Assembly (NCBI RefSeq): GCF_018343535.1
Contig: NZ_JAGYPF010000001.1
Coordinates: forward strand, 1,116,001-1,180,000
Direction: 5' to 3'
Source: Neobacillus rhizophilus
GTDB taxonomy: Bacteria; Bacillota; Bacilli; Bacillales; Cytobacillaceae
Length of the DNA: 64,000 nucleotides
The notes under the pieces were generated by a model. That model ran no database searches. It saw nothing but the letters and a program-made list of their open reading frames with translations, and had not been told where the DNA came from. Made by a program: the position numbers and the translations under genes. This document shows, one piece after another, positions 21,399-31,073 of this stretch (the first letter of the stretch is position 1; each line of letters begins with the position of its first letter).

Positions 21399-22559
21399 CT
21401 ATTTCACTAATGAAACGATTTTTTGTGCGCCGTCTGCCATGGATTCAGCAGCTGTGATATTAAGACCTGACTCAGATAGGATTTTCTTACCTAAGTCAAC
21501 ATTTGTTCCCTCTAAACGAACGACAAGCGGAATAGATAGGCCAACTTGTTTTGCTGCTTCTACTACTCCATCAGCAATGACATCACACTTCATGATACCG
21601 CCGAAGATATTAACAAAAATACCTTTTACGTTTGGATCGGAAAGGATAATTTTAAATGCTTCCGTAACCTTCTCAGCTGTTGCACCGCCGCCAACATCAA
21701 GGAAGTTTGCCGGTTCGCCGCCATAGTGCTTAACGATATCCATTGTAGCCATTGCCAGTCCGGCACCGTTAACCATACAGCCGATATTGCCGTCTAATGC
21801 GATATAGCTTAAGTCATACTTGGAAGCTTCGATTTCTTTTGGATCTTCTTCTTCAAGGTCACGATACTCTAAAACCTCATTTTGACGGTACAGTGCATTG
21901 GAATCGAAGTTTAATTTTGCATCTAATGCCATAACGTTACCATCGCCAGTTACAACTAACGGGTTGATTTCGGCAATTGAGCAATCTTTGTCAATATAAG
22001 CGTTGTAAAGGCCTGTCATAAACTTAACAGCTTTATTGACTAATTCCTTTGGAATATTGATATTAAATGCCAAACGACGTGCTTGGAATGGCATTAATCC
22101 AAGAACTGGATCAATTTCCTCTTTGAAAATTTTCTCAGGTGTATTAGCGGCAACTTCTTCGATTTCTGTTCCGCCCTCTTCAGAACCCATTAATACCACG
22201 CGGGAAGTAGCACGATCTAATACTAATCCAATGTAGTATTCTTTTTTAATGTCGCAGCCCTCTTCAATTAGGAGACGCTTAACTTCTTTACCTTCAGGTC
22301 CTGTTTGGTGTGTAACCAATGTTTTACCAAGAATTTCGCTGGCATATGTACGAACCTCATCAAGGTTTTTGGCAACCTTAACACCGCCGGCTTTTCCCCG
22401 TCCGCCTGCGTGGATTTGCGCTTTTACCACACATACTTGTGTGCCTAATTCTTTCGCTGCTTCAACTGCTTCTTCAACAGTGAAAGCCACTTTTCCATTC
22501 GGAACCGCTACCCCATATTTTCTGAGGATTTCTTTCCCCTGATACTCATGGATATTCAT
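21399..22559 (-). CDS. sucC: Succinyl-CoA synthetase beta subunit
   Basis: ATP-grasp subunit that binds nucleotide and relays the phosphate from SucD. 386 residues. [17 protein letters not shown] opens the ATP-grasp domain. [29 protein letters not shown] and [13 protein letters not shown] hold the metal and nucleotide residues. [18 protein letters not shown] and [14 protein letters not shown] belong to the C-terminal ligase domain. It is the first gene of a two-gene operon with a promoter about 50 bases upstream. Confidence 0.98.
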   Translation of the reverse strand: MNIHEYQGKEILRKYGVAVPNGKVAFTVEEAVEAAKELGTQVCVVKAQIHAGGRGKAGGVKVAKNLDEVRTYASEILGKTLVTHQTGPEGKEVKRLLIEEGCDIKKEYYIGLVLDRATSRVVLMGSEEGGTEIEEVAANTPEKIFKEEIDPVLGLMPFQARRLAFNINIPKELVNKAVKFMTGLYNAYIDKDCSIAEINPLVVTGDGNVMALDAKLNFDSNALYRQNEVLEYRDLEEEDPKEIEASKYDLSYIALDGNIGCMVNGAGLAMATMDIVKHYGGEPANFLDVGGGATAEKVTEAFKIILSDPNVKGIFVNIFGGIMKCDVIADGVVEAAKQVGLSIPLVVRLEGTNVDLGKKILSESGLNITAAESMADGAQKIVSLVK

Positions 22560-22606
22560 TTCCCATCCTCCTAATCAAACTGTTCAAAAAATTTGACTCC
22601 GTTTAC

Positions 22607-22635
22607 ATTTTATATAATGAAACAAACCTTGTCCA
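22607..22635 (-). promoter_or_regulatory. SigA promoter for sucCD
   Basis: TGGACA (22630-22635), 17-base spacer, TAAAAT (22607-22612); each hexamer matches five of six positions. It lies downstream of the rnhB terminator, making sucCD an independent unit. Confidence 0.65.
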
Positions 22636-22711
22636 CCATTATGCTATAAATAATATTTATATAAAAATCAAGGAAAATAATTAGTAATATAATGCAAAAC
22701 TATTATTTTCC

Positions 22712-22744
22712 AAAAATAAAAACAGGCTTTATTCAGCCTGTTTT
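22712..22744 (-). terminator. rnhB terminator
   Basis: AAAACAGGCT (22719-22728) pairs with AGCCTGTTTT (22735-22744) around a short loop, followed by TATTTTTGG on the minus strand. It separates the ribosomal/rnhB cluster from sucCD. Confidence 0.85.
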
Positions 22745-22767
22745 ATTATAAATCACCTAAGCTAGAT

Positions 22768-23565
22768 TTATGTACCCAACGAAAACGATAATTGATTTGT
22801 CAAAGTATCCTTGATAGGTGAGAAGCTCTTACGATGATAAGGAGTGATTCCATACTTGTTAATCGCAAGCAGGTGTTCCTTCGTTCCATAGCCTGCGTTT
22901 TCTTGAAAACCATATTGCGGAAACAGTTGGGAAATTTCTTTCATAAGGGAATCTCTTGCTGTTTTAGCCACAATAGATGCGGCTGCAATCGAAATACTTT
23001 TGGCGTCCCCTTTAATGATCGATTCTGTCAGGTAAGGAGTGTCAAGTTTCATGGCATCGATGAGCACTACATCCGGGTTTGTTCCTAGACCTGCAATAGC
23101 CGATTTCATTGCTTTTTTAGTTGCCTGATAGATATTGATTTCGTCTATTACTGGAGCATGAACCATGGCCACGCTGAATGCAAGCGCCTCTCTCCTAATG
23201 ATTTCATCAAATTCAAGCCGTTTTTTTTCAGACAGCTTTTTCGAATCATCAATCCCTGGCAGGAAAAAATCCGTCGGCAAAATGACCGCTGCGGACACAA
23301 CCGGACCAGCCAGCGGCCCCCTGCCTACTTCGTCCACACCAGCGATATACTGAAAGCCTTGACCGCGGTATTTACGCTCAAAAGTCGTCATTTCAAAAAA
23401 TTTCTCCGCAAGGCCGTTTTCTTGGGCCCGCTGCTTCTTCCATCTCGCTAGGCAGGTTTGCACCCCTTTTCGCTCATCTCCTTCTAGACTAATTAGGAAA
23501 GGGTCGTTATCTGCTTTAATGTTATTCAGCTGTTCTTCAATTTCTGTAATCGACAAACGTTTCAT
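22768..23565 (-). CDS. rnhB: Ribonuclease HII
   Basis: Removes RNA from RNA-DNA hybrids and single ribonucleotides misinserted in DNA. 265 residues. YIAGVDEVGRGPLAGPVVSA supplies the first Asp-Glu pair. DDSKKLSEKKR, VVLIDAMKL and SIAAASIVAKTARD contain the other acidic and basic residues. GYGTKEHLLAINKYGITPYHR closes the domain. About 70 residues precede the catalytic domain, as in other Bacillus RnhB. Confidence 0.96.
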   Translation of the reverse strand: MKRLSITEIEEQLNNIKADNDPFLISLEGDERKGVQTCLARWKKQRAQENGLAEKFFEMTTFERKYRGQGFQYIAGVDEVGRGPLAGPVVSAAVILPTDFFLPGIDDSKKLSEKKRLEFDEIIRREALAFSVAMVHAPVIDEINIYQATKKAMKSAIAGLGTNPDVVLIDAMKLDTPYLTESIIKGDAKSISIAAASIVAKTARDSLMKEISQLFPQYGFQENAGYGTKEHLLAINKYGITPYHRKSFSPIKDTLTNQLSFSLGT

Positions 23566-23594
23566 TCTTATTCACCTTTTAGGTTAGCGTTAAT

Positions 23595-23618
23595 AAAGCT
23601 CCCCATTAGGAGAGCTTT
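23595..23618 (-). terminator. Hairpin between rbgA and rnhB
   Basis: AAAGCTCC pairs with GGAGAGCTTT around an ATTA-type loop. On the minus strand it is followed by ATTAACG, not a T run, so it is more likely an attenuator or processing site. Confidence 0.4.
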
Positions 23619-23621
23619 TCG

Positions 23622-24500
23622 TTATTCTTCATTTTCTGTTTGAAAATCCTTGGGCCTTTCGAATGATAGAGGACCAAACTTCTCGGAACGGGTTTCTCTG
23701 ATCACCAATTCCGCCACTTTATCGTAGTCTACCATTCCTCCGCCCATCAGGCAGCCGCGAAGCTTGCCGATGTGGTCGAACTTAAGGACAACGTCATCCG
23801 GAATTTCGGTAAACTTATAGCGCTCCGTCAAGCGTTCGGGATATTCTCGCTCTAAAAAATCCAGTGTGTAAACGGTCAAGTCCTGCAGATTTAAGAGCGT
23901 ATCCTTTATTGCCCCAGTGATCGCCAATTTCATGCCGACCTCTTGATCCTCAAACTTTGGCCATAATATTCCCGGAGTATCTAGAAGCTCCATTTCTTTG
24001 CCTACTTTTATCCACTGCTGGGATTTCGTCACACCCGGGGTATTGCCAGTTTTGGCGATATTTTTTTTCGCCAGGCGGTTAATGAGTGTTGATTTACCGG
24101 CATTGGGAATGCCGACAATCATGGCCCGGATCGCTCTCGGCTTTACTCCTTTTGCCCGCATGCGGTCAAATTTTTCTTTCAAAATTTCCTGGGCAGCATT
24201 GGCAATTTCCTTCATTCCTTCTCCTGCCTGGGAATTAATCGCCAGTGCCTTCACACCTTTTTTGGCAAAAAAGGCAATCCATTCCTTGGTAACATTCTTA
24301 TCAGCCATATCCGCTTTATTCAATAACACCAAACGCGGTTTATGTTGAATGATTTCATCTATCATCGGATTTCTTGATGAGTATGGAATTCTGGCATCTA
24401 CTAATTCAAAAATGATATCAACTAATTTTAATTTTTCCGTGACCTCTCTGCGAGCCTTAGCCATGTGACCGGGAAACCATTGAATCGTCAAAGCAGTCAC
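23622..24500 (-). CDS. rbgA: Ribosome biogenesis GTPase RbgA (YlqF)
   Basis: Essential GTPase for late 50S maturation. 292 residues with the circularly permuted GTPase order: NKAD (G4) near 60 precedes the P-loop [17 protein letters not shown] near 130, then [12 protein letters not shown] (G3). The C-terminal ANTAR-like RNA-binding part contains [39 protein letters not shown] at the N-terminus is typical. It follows lepB by 33 bases. Confidence 0.96.
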   Translation of the reverse strand: MTALTIQWFPGHMAKARREVTEKLKLVDIIFELVDARIPYSSRNPMIDEIIQHKPRLVLLNKADMADKNVTKEWIAFFAKKGVKALAINSQAGEGMKEIANAAQEILKEKFDRMRAKGVKPRAIRAMIVGIPNAGKSTLINRLAKKNIAKTGNTPGVTKSQQWIKVGKEMELLDTPGILWPKFEDQEVGMKLAITGAIKDTLLNLQDLTVYTLDFLEREYPERLTERYKFTEIPDDVVLKFDHIGKLRGCLMGGGMVDYDKVAELVIRETRSEKFGPLSFERPKDFQTENEE

Positions 24501-24533
24501 CTCCTTTTACTATACACTCTGCAAAAATATTAT

Positions 24534-25094
24534 TTATTTCACAGAAACTATATGGGCATCGTTTAGCGGCCAGTAGACGATGCTTGTCTTGCCAATGACT
24601 TTGCTCATTGGAACGGATCCGATATGACGGGAATCTTTGCTGAAGCGGCGGTTATCACCCATTACAAATAATTCCCCTTTTGGAACTGTAATTTGACCGA
24701 CCGGTGTTTCTTCCAATGTGAAGGAGTCTGTTAATGGACCGTCCTCCACTTGTTTTTTATATTCATCCAAATATGGCTCTTTATACGCTTTGCCATTCAC
24801 ATATAAAGTATCATTCTTATATTCAATTCTATCTCCTGGAAGACCAATGACCCGTTTTATGTAATCTTTATGCTCAGGTGCATGAAAAACAATGATGTCG
24901 AATCGATGCGGTTCACCTATTTTATAACTCAACTTATTAACAATCATACGATCCTGATTTTTTAAAGTAGGCATCATTGATAAGCCGTCCACTACTATCG
25001 GTGCAAAGAGAAAATAGCGAATTACTGCTGCTAGGATGACAGCAATTAAAAGCGCTTTTGTCCATTCCCAAAATTCATTTTTCTTTTTTGCCAT
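24534..25094 (-). CDS. lepB: Type I signal peptidase
   Basis: Cleaves signal peptides from secreted proteins at the outer face of the membrane. 186 residues. One N-terminal transmembrane anchor (about 13-31) is followed by the serine motif DGLSMMPTL, the lysine box DYIKRVIGLPGD, VMGDNRRFSKDSRHIGSV and a C-terminal strand. The single anchor and small size are the Bacillus Sip type. It sits between rplS and rbgA, a placement I recall from many Bacillaceae but not from B. subtilis itself. It has its own promoter. Confidence 0.95.
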   Translation of the reverse strand: MAKKKNEFWEWTKALLIAVILAAVIRYFLFAPIVVDGLSMMPTLKNQDRMIVNKLSYKIGEPHRFDIIVFHAPEHKDYIKRVIGLPGDRIEYKNDTLYVNGKAYKEPYLDEYKKQVEDGPLTDSFTLEETPVGQITVPKGELFVMGDNRRFSKDSRHIGSVPMSKVIGKTSIVYWPLNDAHIVSVK

Positions 25095-25126
25095 TCTTTT
25101 GTCCCCACCAATCCAGTAAAAAATGT

Positions 25127-25156
25127 CTTATAAAGCCTATTTTACATAACTTGCAA
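25127..25156 (-). promoter_or_regulatory. Candidate SigA promoter for lepB
   Basis: TTGCAA (25151-25156), 18-base spacer, TATAAG (25127-25132), placed between the rplS terminator and lepB. Confidence 0.55.
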
Positions 25157-25213
25157 CTAATTAACACGAGGGGATTAAAGTTTTTTATCAAATTTAATAA
25201 TTTGTTAATAGAT

Positions 25214-25240
25214 AAAAAAAGAGCTTGCAGAGCAAGCTCT
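25214..25240 (-). terminator. rplS terminator
   Basis: Nine-pair stem (25220-25228 with 25232-25240), three-base loop, then seven T on the minus strand; ten bases after the rplS stop. Confidence 0.92.
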
Positions 25241-25250
25241 CTTTTTCTTA

Positions 25251-25700
<450 letters not shown>

Positions 25701-25706
25701 AGAAAT

Positions 25707-25735
25707 ATCATAACATAATCTTAAAGACCCTGCAA
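25707..25735 (-). promoter_or_regulatory. SigA promoter for rplS
   Basis: TTGCAG (25730-25735), 17-base spacer, TATGAT (25707-25712). It begins immediately after the trmD stop at 25738. Confidence 0.65.
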
Positions 25736-25737
25736 TA

Positions 25738-26481
25738 CTACTCGTATTCTTTTTTTACTTCTTCCAGCCACTTTTGTTGGTCTGGTGTTAGTTCTATTTT
25801 TTCAAATAGGTCAGGTCTTCTTAATAGAGTTCTTCTTAGGGTTTCTTTATTGCGCCATTCTTCAATTAACTTGTGATTGCCGGATAATAGTACATCCGGC
25901 ACCTTCATGCCGCGGAAATCAGCAGGCCTTGTATAGTGAGGGTGTTCAAGCAGACCTGTACTAAACGAATCCTTAATATGGGATTCTTGATTGCCAAGCA
26001 CCTCGGGGAGCAGACGGACAACACTATCAATCACAACCATGGCACCAAGCTCACCACCTGTTAAAACATAGTCGCCTATTGATATTTCATCGGTGACCAA
26101 ATGCTCCCTGATCCTTTCATCATAGCCTTCATAATGACCGCAAATAAATATCAGATGTTCCTCACCGGCCAATTCTTCCGCTTTCCTTTGGCTGTAGCGC
26201 TCCCCTTGAGGGCAAAGCAAAATGATTCTTGGGCGGCTGGTGTTAGCCTGTTCTGTAAGAGAGGCAACCGCATCAAAAATCGGCTGCGGTTTTAAAACCA
26301 TGCCAGCACCGCCTCCGTATGGATAATCATCCACTGTGGAATGCTTGTTATCGGAGAATTCACGGAAGTTAACGACATTGTATTGGACAGCTGACTTTTC
26401 CGCTGCTTTGCTTAAAATCGAACTCCCAAGTACCCCGGTAAACATCTCAGGAAAAAGGGTAAGAATGTCGATTTGCATCAT
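25738..26481 (-). CDS. trmD: tRNA (guanine37-N1)-methyltransferase
   Basis: SPOUT-fold enzyme that methylates G37 next to the anticodon and so prevents frameshifting. 247 residues. [20 protein letters not shown] at the N-terminus, [49 protein letters not shown] and the knot region follow. Two adjacent ATG codons open the gene; the first overlaps the rimM stop in an ATGA junction. Confidence 0.97.
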   Translation of the reverse strand: MMQIDILTLFPEMFTGVLGSSILSKAAEKSAVQYNVVNFREFSDNKHSTVDDYPYGGGAGMVLKPQPIFDAVASLTEQANTSRPRIILLCPQGERYSQRKAEELAGEEHLIFICGHYEGYDERIREHLVTDEISIGDYVLTGGELGAMVVIDSVVRLLPEVLGNQESHIKDSFSTGLLEHPHYTRPADFRGMKVPDVLLSGNHKLIEEWRNKETLRRTLLRRPDLFEKIELTPDQQKWLEEVKKEYE

Positions 26482-26996
26482 GACAAAAGTCCTTCCATTG
26501 GTTCAATAAGGACAACCTTTTCCTTTACATCCACTTTCTTGACAACATCATGGATATACGGGATTAAAACCTCTTTTCCGTCTTTTCCTTTGACCACCCA
26601 AACATCGTTCGCACCCGGAGTAAGGATTTCAGTAATTTTTCCAATCTCTTCCCCATCTATAGTGGCTACGAGACAGCCGATAATTTCATGATAATAGAAT
26701 TCATCTTCCTCTAGTTCACTTAGCTGTGACTCCGGAACCTTCAAAATTCCTTCACGAAACTTCTCCACCAGGTTAATATTTTCATACCCTTCAAAAACAA
26801 GCAAATCAAAGTTTTTATGGCTGCGGTGGCTTTTAACGGTTAATTCAAGCGGTGTGCTTGATGCCTTTTGAAATAAATATAATGTATTCCCCGGTTTATA
26901 GCGCTCTCCCGGAAAATCGGTTTTCGAAATGACGCGGACTTCTCCTTTTATACCATGGGTATTGACTATTTTACCAACATTGAACCATCTTTCCAT
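26478..26996 (-). CDS. rimM: 16S rRNA processing protein RimM
   Basis: Assists 30S head assembly through ribosomal protein S19. 172 residues: an N-terminal barrel ([18 protein letters not shown]) and a PRC-barrel domain with [28 protein letters not shown] and [13 protein letters not shown]. The stop overlaps the trmD start by four bases. Confidence 0.96.
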   Translation of the reverse strand: MERWFNVGKIVNTHGIKGEVRVISKTDFPGERYKPGNTLYLFQKASSTPLELTVKSHRSHKNFDLLVFEGYENINLVEKFREGILKVPESQLSELEEDEFYYHEIIGCLVATIDGEEIGKITEILTPGANDVWVVKGKDGKEVLIPYIHDVVKKVDVKEKVVLIEPMEGLLS

Positions 26997-27002
26997 ATGT
27001 AC

Positions 27003-27392
27003 TCACCTTCTAATTTCCTCAATGATACCATCTTTAATAATAATCTCAGGCTGTAAATCTTGGTCAATCCAAAGGTCCCCTGCTTTAACCTCAATGAGAG
27101 CCTGGACTTCCTTTTCCTTTAATTCACTGCCTATTGGTAGGATATGTAATTGTTCTATTTGAAAATCAAGTAATTTTATTTTTTCCCGTCTCATTTCAAT
27201 TTCTTTTTCAAAGTGCTTTTTTAGTGTGCCCTGAGGGTAGTTTTTCGATTTTTCCAAGCGTTTTAATTCGAATTGAAGCTGGTCGCATTCTTTTTCAAAC
27301 TGCCGTTTCCTTGCATGATACTTGTCAAAAAGCTGTTGTTTGCTTTTTTCGGTTAAGACTTGCTTCACCACAACGTGTTGAATAATTTGCAT
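27003..27392 (-). CDS. ylqD: YlqD family protein of unknown function
   Basis: The function is not known. The frame is open up to 27572, but AAGGGGG precedes the ATG at 27392 and gives 129 residues beginning MQIIQHVVVKQVLTE, the family length. The first half is a charged coiled coil (about residues 14-72). The second half is a small beta-rich part ending VKAGDLWIDQ and IIIKDGIIEEIRR. It is conserved between khpA and rimM in Bacillaceae, which suggests a role near ribosome assembly or tRNA modification; that is inference. Confidence 0.85.
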   Translation of the reverse strand: MQIIQHVVVKQVLTEKSKQQLFDKYHARKRQFEKECDQLQFELKRLEKSKNYPQGTLKKHFEKEIEMRREKIKLLDFQIEQLHILPIGSELKEKEVQALIEVKAGDLWIDQDLQPEIIIKDGIIEEIRR

Positions 27393-27426
27393 GTTTATTG
27401 CCCCCTTAAAAATTTGAACAACTAAC

Positions 27427-27456
27427 AAAAAAGGGAGGACTTTAATCCCTCCCTTT
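27427..27456 (-). terminator. Hairpin between khpA and ylqD
   Basis: AAGGGAGG and CCTCCCTT arms (27431-27438 and 27448-27455) with a nine-base loop, then six T on the minus strand. Probably partial termination within the rpsP-rimM-trmD operon. Confidence 0.7.
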
Positions 27457-27474
27457 CTTTCTTGATGCAAAAAG

Positions 27475-27705
27475 CTATTCACCAATTTCCAAGAAAATCT
27501 TCTTTTGTTGTGATGATCCTGCTGCGTAGACAACAGTCCTAATGGCCTTTGCAACACGCCCCTGCTTGCCAATTACCTTACCGATGTCCGTTTTATTGAC
27601 GGTTAAGTGATAGGTGATTCGAGTATCATCTTCAATGGTTTCAACCCGAACTTCCTCAGGAAAATCAACAAGGGGCTTAACAATCGTTTCGATCAGTTCT
27701 TTCAT
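27475..27705 (-). CDS. khpA: KH-domain RNA-binding protein KhpA (YlqC)
   Basis: Small 76-residue single KH-domain protein that binds RNA, paired with KhpB/Jag in Gram-positives and tied to cell division and elongation control. The GxxG loop is GKVIGKQGRVAKAIRTVV. MKELIETIVKPLVDFPEEV is typical. It lies 13 bases after rpsP. Confidence 0.95.
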   Translation of the reverse strand: MKELIETIVKPLVDFPEEVRVETIEDDTRITYHLTVNKTDIGKVIGKQGRVAKAIRTVVYAAGSSQQKKIFLEIGE

Positions 27706-27718
27706 CGCTTCTCCACGA

Positions 27719-28059
<341 letters not shown>

Positions 28060-28134
28060 GTGTTTTTTCTTTACAGTTATTATTTCCAAATATTACAGAA
28101 TTAAAACAGAATGCAAACATGAACTTAGACTGGT

Positions 28135-28229
28135 GTCCAGCTCCAGCGCCTAGGGGCTCGGGGTCATAAGCCAATCCGTCAAGAAGGCTCGTCTTATGCC
28201 TGTCGCCCCTGAACAAGGCGCTTCCGCAT
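28135..28229. repeat. Short GCGCC palindromic repeat, longest copy
   Basis: Starts GTCCAGCTCCAGCGCCTAGG and ends with AAGGCGCTTCCGC. The centre has GGGTCATAAG facing CTTATGCC-type sequence, so the whole element can fold. Shorter relatives of the ends occur at 30027-30063 and 35884-35916. It lies between ffh and the rpsP promoter. Confidence 0.75.
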
Positions 28230-28235
28230 TTCGAA

Positions 28236-29588
28236 TTAAAACGGCTTAAAAGGAAATTTAAATCCGCCTTTTTTCTTGGCTTTTTGCTGCATGCCAGTCA
28301 TTTGCTTCATCATTTTCTTCATGTCCTCAAACTGTTTTAACAGACGGTTTACCTCGGCAACGGTACGTCCGCTTCCTGCGGCAATCCGGCGTTTGCGGCT
28401 TGAGTTCATGATTTCGGGGTGAAGCTTTTCTTGTTTAGTCATCGACCTGATAATGGCCTCAACATGGGCTATTTGCTTTTCATCGATTTGCAGATTGTTC
28501 AAACCTTTGATTTTATTAGCGCCAGGCATCATCTTTAACAGTTCGTCAAGCGGACCAAGTTGGCGGACCTGCCCTAACTGGTCGAGAAAATCATCAAGTG
28601 TAAACGACGCTGTCCGCATTTTCTGCTCAAGCTCTTTGGCTTTTTCTTCGTCGATATTGGCCTGTGCTTTTTCAATTAAGGTCAGCACATCACCCATGCC
28701 CAAAATTCGTGATGCCATTCGCTCCGGATGGAACGGTTCCAAGGCATCCATCTTTTCACCCATACCAATAAATTTAATTGGTGTCTGAGTGACGGACCGG
28801 ATAGACAGAGCAGCACCGCCCCTTGTATCACCGTCAAGCTTTGTCAGCACGACCCCAGTCAGGCCAAGCTGTTCATTAAAGCTTTGTGCCACGTTGACAG
28901 CATCTTGACCTGTCATCGCATCGACAACTAGAAAGATTTCATCCGGCTTGGTCAGTTCCTTAATGTCCTTTAGTTCGTTCATTAAGGTCTCATCAACATG
29001 GAGCCGGCCGGCAGTATCGATCAGAACATAATCATGATGCTCCTCTTTGGCTTTGACGATAGCTTGTCTGGCAATCTCAACCGGACTTACCTTGTCACCA
29101 AGGGAGAAAACAGGCATGTTTAATTGCTTGCCTAGTGTTTCAAGCTGTTTGATTGCGGCTGGGCGATAAATATCGGCAGCAACGAGCATCGGCTGTTTGT
29201 TATACTTCTTCCGCAGCAAATTAGCCAGCTTCCCTGAGGTCGTTGTTTTACCAGCCCCCTGCAGACCGACCATCATGATAACGGTTGGCGGGCGATTTGA
29301 CACAGCAATTTTGCTTTGCTCTCCGCCCATTAATTCCGTTAATTCTTCATTAACGATTTTAATGATTTGCTGTCCGGGAGTTAAGCTCTTTAGTACCTCT
29401 TGTCCAACGGCGCGTTCGCTTACCTTTTTAACAAAATCTTTGACGACCTTGAAGTTAACGTCCGCCTCAAGCAAGGCGAGACGCACTTCACGCATCATTT
29501 CTTTTACATCCGCTTCAGAGACTTTCCCTTTGCCGCGGATTTTTTGGATTGTATTTTGCAGTCGGTCGGCTAATCCTTCAAACGCCAT
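28236..29588 (-). CDS. ffh: Signal recognition particle protein Ffh
   Basis: SRP54 GTPase that, with SRP RNA, delivers nascent membrane proteins to FtsY. 450 residues. N domain about 1-90. The G domain has GLQGAGKTTTSGKLA near 107, DTAGRLHVDETLMNEL, TKLDGDTRGGAALS and GMGEKMDALEPF. The methionine-rich M domain has MMKQMTGMQQKAKKKGG near the end. It follows ylxM by 12 bases. Confidence 0.97.
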   Translation of the reverse strand: MAFEGLADRLQNTIQKIRGKGKVSEADVKEMMREVRLALLEADVNFKVVKDFVKKVSERAVGQEVLKSLTPGQQIIKIVNEELTELMGGEQSKIAVSNRPPTVIMMVGLQGAGKTTTSGKLANLLRKKYNKQPMLVAADIYRPAAIKQLETLGKQLNMPVFSLGDKVSPVEIARQAIVKAKEEHHDYVLIDTAGRLHVDETLMNELKDIKELTKPDEIFLVVDAMTGQDAVNVAQSFNEQLGLTGVVLTKLDGDTRGGAALSIRSVTQTPIKFIGMGEKMDALEPFHPERMASRILGMGDVLTLIEKAQANIDEEKAKELEQKMRTASFTLDDFLDQLGQVRQLGPLDELLKMMPGANKIKGLNNLQIDEKQIAHVEAIIRSMTKQEKLHPEIMNSSRKRRIAAGSGRTVAEVNRLLKQFEDMKKMMKQMTGMQQKAKKKGGFKFPFKPF

Positions 29589-29600
29589 TTATCCCAACTC

Positions 29601-29933
29601 CTAATCTAAATTCTCCAGCTCAGCGATTGTGGCTTGCATCGCCTGCTTGCTTGGCTGCTCTTCATCGAGCAGTTCTTTCAGAAGCTTGACGAGCCGGTTG
29701 CGTTCCTGAAATTTTTGAAATAATAATAGCTTTTCTTCGTACTCCTCGAGCATTGCCTCTGTCCGTTTGATATTATCATAAACGGCCTGACGGCTGACTT
29801 CGTATTCTTCGGCGATTTCACCGAGTGAGTAGTCGTCCAAATAATAGAGAGACATATAGCTTTGCTGCTTTGGCGTTAACAGCGAATGATAGAAGTCGTA
29901 CAGGTAGTTCATTCGTGTCGTCTTTTCAAGCAT
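29601..29933 (-). CDS. ylxM: YlxM family helix-turn-helix protein
   Basis: 110 residues, sigma-70 region-4-like helix-turn-helix: [40 protein letters not shown]. In streptococci the homologue binds SRP components and modulates Ffh; in bacilli the gene is invariably coupled to ffh. The C-terminus is a charged helical tail. It has its own candidate promoter. Confidence 0.93.
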   Translation of the reverse strand: MLEKTTRMNYLYDFYHSLLTPKQQSYMSLYYLDDYSLGEIAEEYEVSRQAVYDNIKRTEAMLEEYEEKLLLFQKFQERNRLVKLLKELLDEEQPSKQAMQATIAELENLD

Positions 29934-29975
29934 GCTGCATCCCCCTTTTTGTAAAGCGAAAAGCCTTTACGAAGT

Positions 29976-30004
29976 AGTTTACATGGGCGAACAGTTAGTG
30001 TCAA
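29976..30004 (-). promoter_or_regulatory. Candidate SigA promoter for ylxM-ffh
   Basis: Consensus TTGACA (29999-30004), 17-base spacer, TAAACT (29976-29981), in the ftsY-ylxM gap. Confidence 0.6.
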
Positions 30005-30026
30005 GCAAAACATCTTTACAAAAAGA

Positions 30027-30063
30027 AAAGCGGAAGCGCCTCGAAAAGGCGCTGAAGCTGGAC
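30027..30063. repeat. Short GCGCC palindromic repeat
   Basis: AAAGCGGAAGCGCCTCGAAA followed by AGGCGCTGAAGCTGGAC, located just past the ftsY stop. The same ends as the elements at 28135 and 35884, in the opposite orientation. The GCGCC/GGCGC arms pair. Confidence 0.75.
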
Positions 30064-30069
30064 ATTATT

Positions 30070-31056
30070 CTATTCAGACTTTTCAATCTGCTCCGCGAAT
30101 AGTCCATAGACGTATTTTTCGGCGTCGAATTCTTGCAGGTCGTCCATTTTTTCTCCTAGTCCTACGAATTTAACGGGGATTTTCAATTCGTTGCGGATTG
30201 CTAGGACGATTCCGCCTTTAGCGGTTCCGTCGAGTTTGGACAGGACAATTCCGCTTACATTGGTGGCTTCTTTAAAGGTTTTTGCCTGAATGAGTGCGTT
30301 TTGGCCGGTTGTGGCATCAAGCACCAAGAGAACTTCGTGCGGCGCACCCGGGATTTCCCTTTCAATTACCCGCTTCACCTTTTCAAGCTCTTTCATCAGG
30401 TTTACTTTGTTTTGCAATCTGCCGGCTGTATCGCAGAGGAGAATATCAGCGTTTCTTGATTTTGCGGCCTGGATAGCATCATACATGACAGCTGCCGGAT
30501 CTGAGCCCTCAGCCTGCTTAATGGTTTCGACTCCCACCCGGTCTCCCCAAACCTCAAGCTGATCAATCGCACCAGCACGGAAGGTGTCTCCAGCCGCTAA
30601 TATCACTTTTTTTCCCTCGGAGTTAAACTTATAGGCAAGCTTGCCGATGGTTGTAGTTTTACCGACACCATTTACTCCGACGAATAGAATTACCGTCAGT
30701 CCATCCTTCTGTATATTTAATTGCGATGATTGTTCTTCCCCGGAATTATAAATATCGACCAGCTTTTCAGAGATGACACTTTGGACTTCAACAGGGTCCT
30801 GAATATTGCGACGCTTTACCTCCATTTTCAGCTCATCAATCAGCTCCATAACTGTATCAAAACCGACATCCGCCTGGATTAAGATTTCTTCAAGCTCTTC
30901 AAAGAATTCCTCGTCGACTTTCCGGTATCTTGCAATCAGGTCGGTGACCTTGCCGGAAAAGCTGTCCCTTGTTTTGGTGAGTCCTTCCTTAAATTTTTCT
31001 GTTACATTATCCGTCGACTTTGTAATCTTTTCTTTTAATTTTTTAAAAAAACTCAT
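30070..31056 (-). CDS. ftsY: Signal recognition particle receptor FtsY
   Basis: Membrane-associated GTPase that docks SRP. 328 residues with a short charged N-terminal A region, an N domain (about 30-110) and the G domain: GVNGVGKTTTIGKLAYK, AAGDTFRAGAIDQL, DTAGRLQNKVNLM, SKLDGTAKGG and GLGEKMDDLQEF. It lies 17 bases downstream of smc in the rnc-smc-ftsY cluster. Confidence 0.97.
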   Translation of the reverse strand: MSFFKKLKEKITKSTDNVTEKFKEGLTKTRDSFSGKVTDLIARYRKVDEEFFEELEEILIQADVGFDTVMELIDELKMEVKRRNIQDPVEVQSVISEKLVDIYNSGEEQSSQLNIQKDGLTVILFVGVNGVGKTTTIGKLAYKFNSEGKKVILAAGDTFRAGAIDQLEVWGDRVGVETIKQAEGSDPAAVMYDAIQAAKSRNADILLCDTAGRLQNKVNLMKELEKVKRVIEREIPGAPHEVLLVLDATTGQNALIQAKTFKEATNVSGIVLSKLDGTAKGGIVLAIRNELKIPVKFVGLGEKMDDLQEFDAEKYVYGLFAEQIEKSE

Positions 31057-31073
31057 TTTCTCACTTCCTGACC

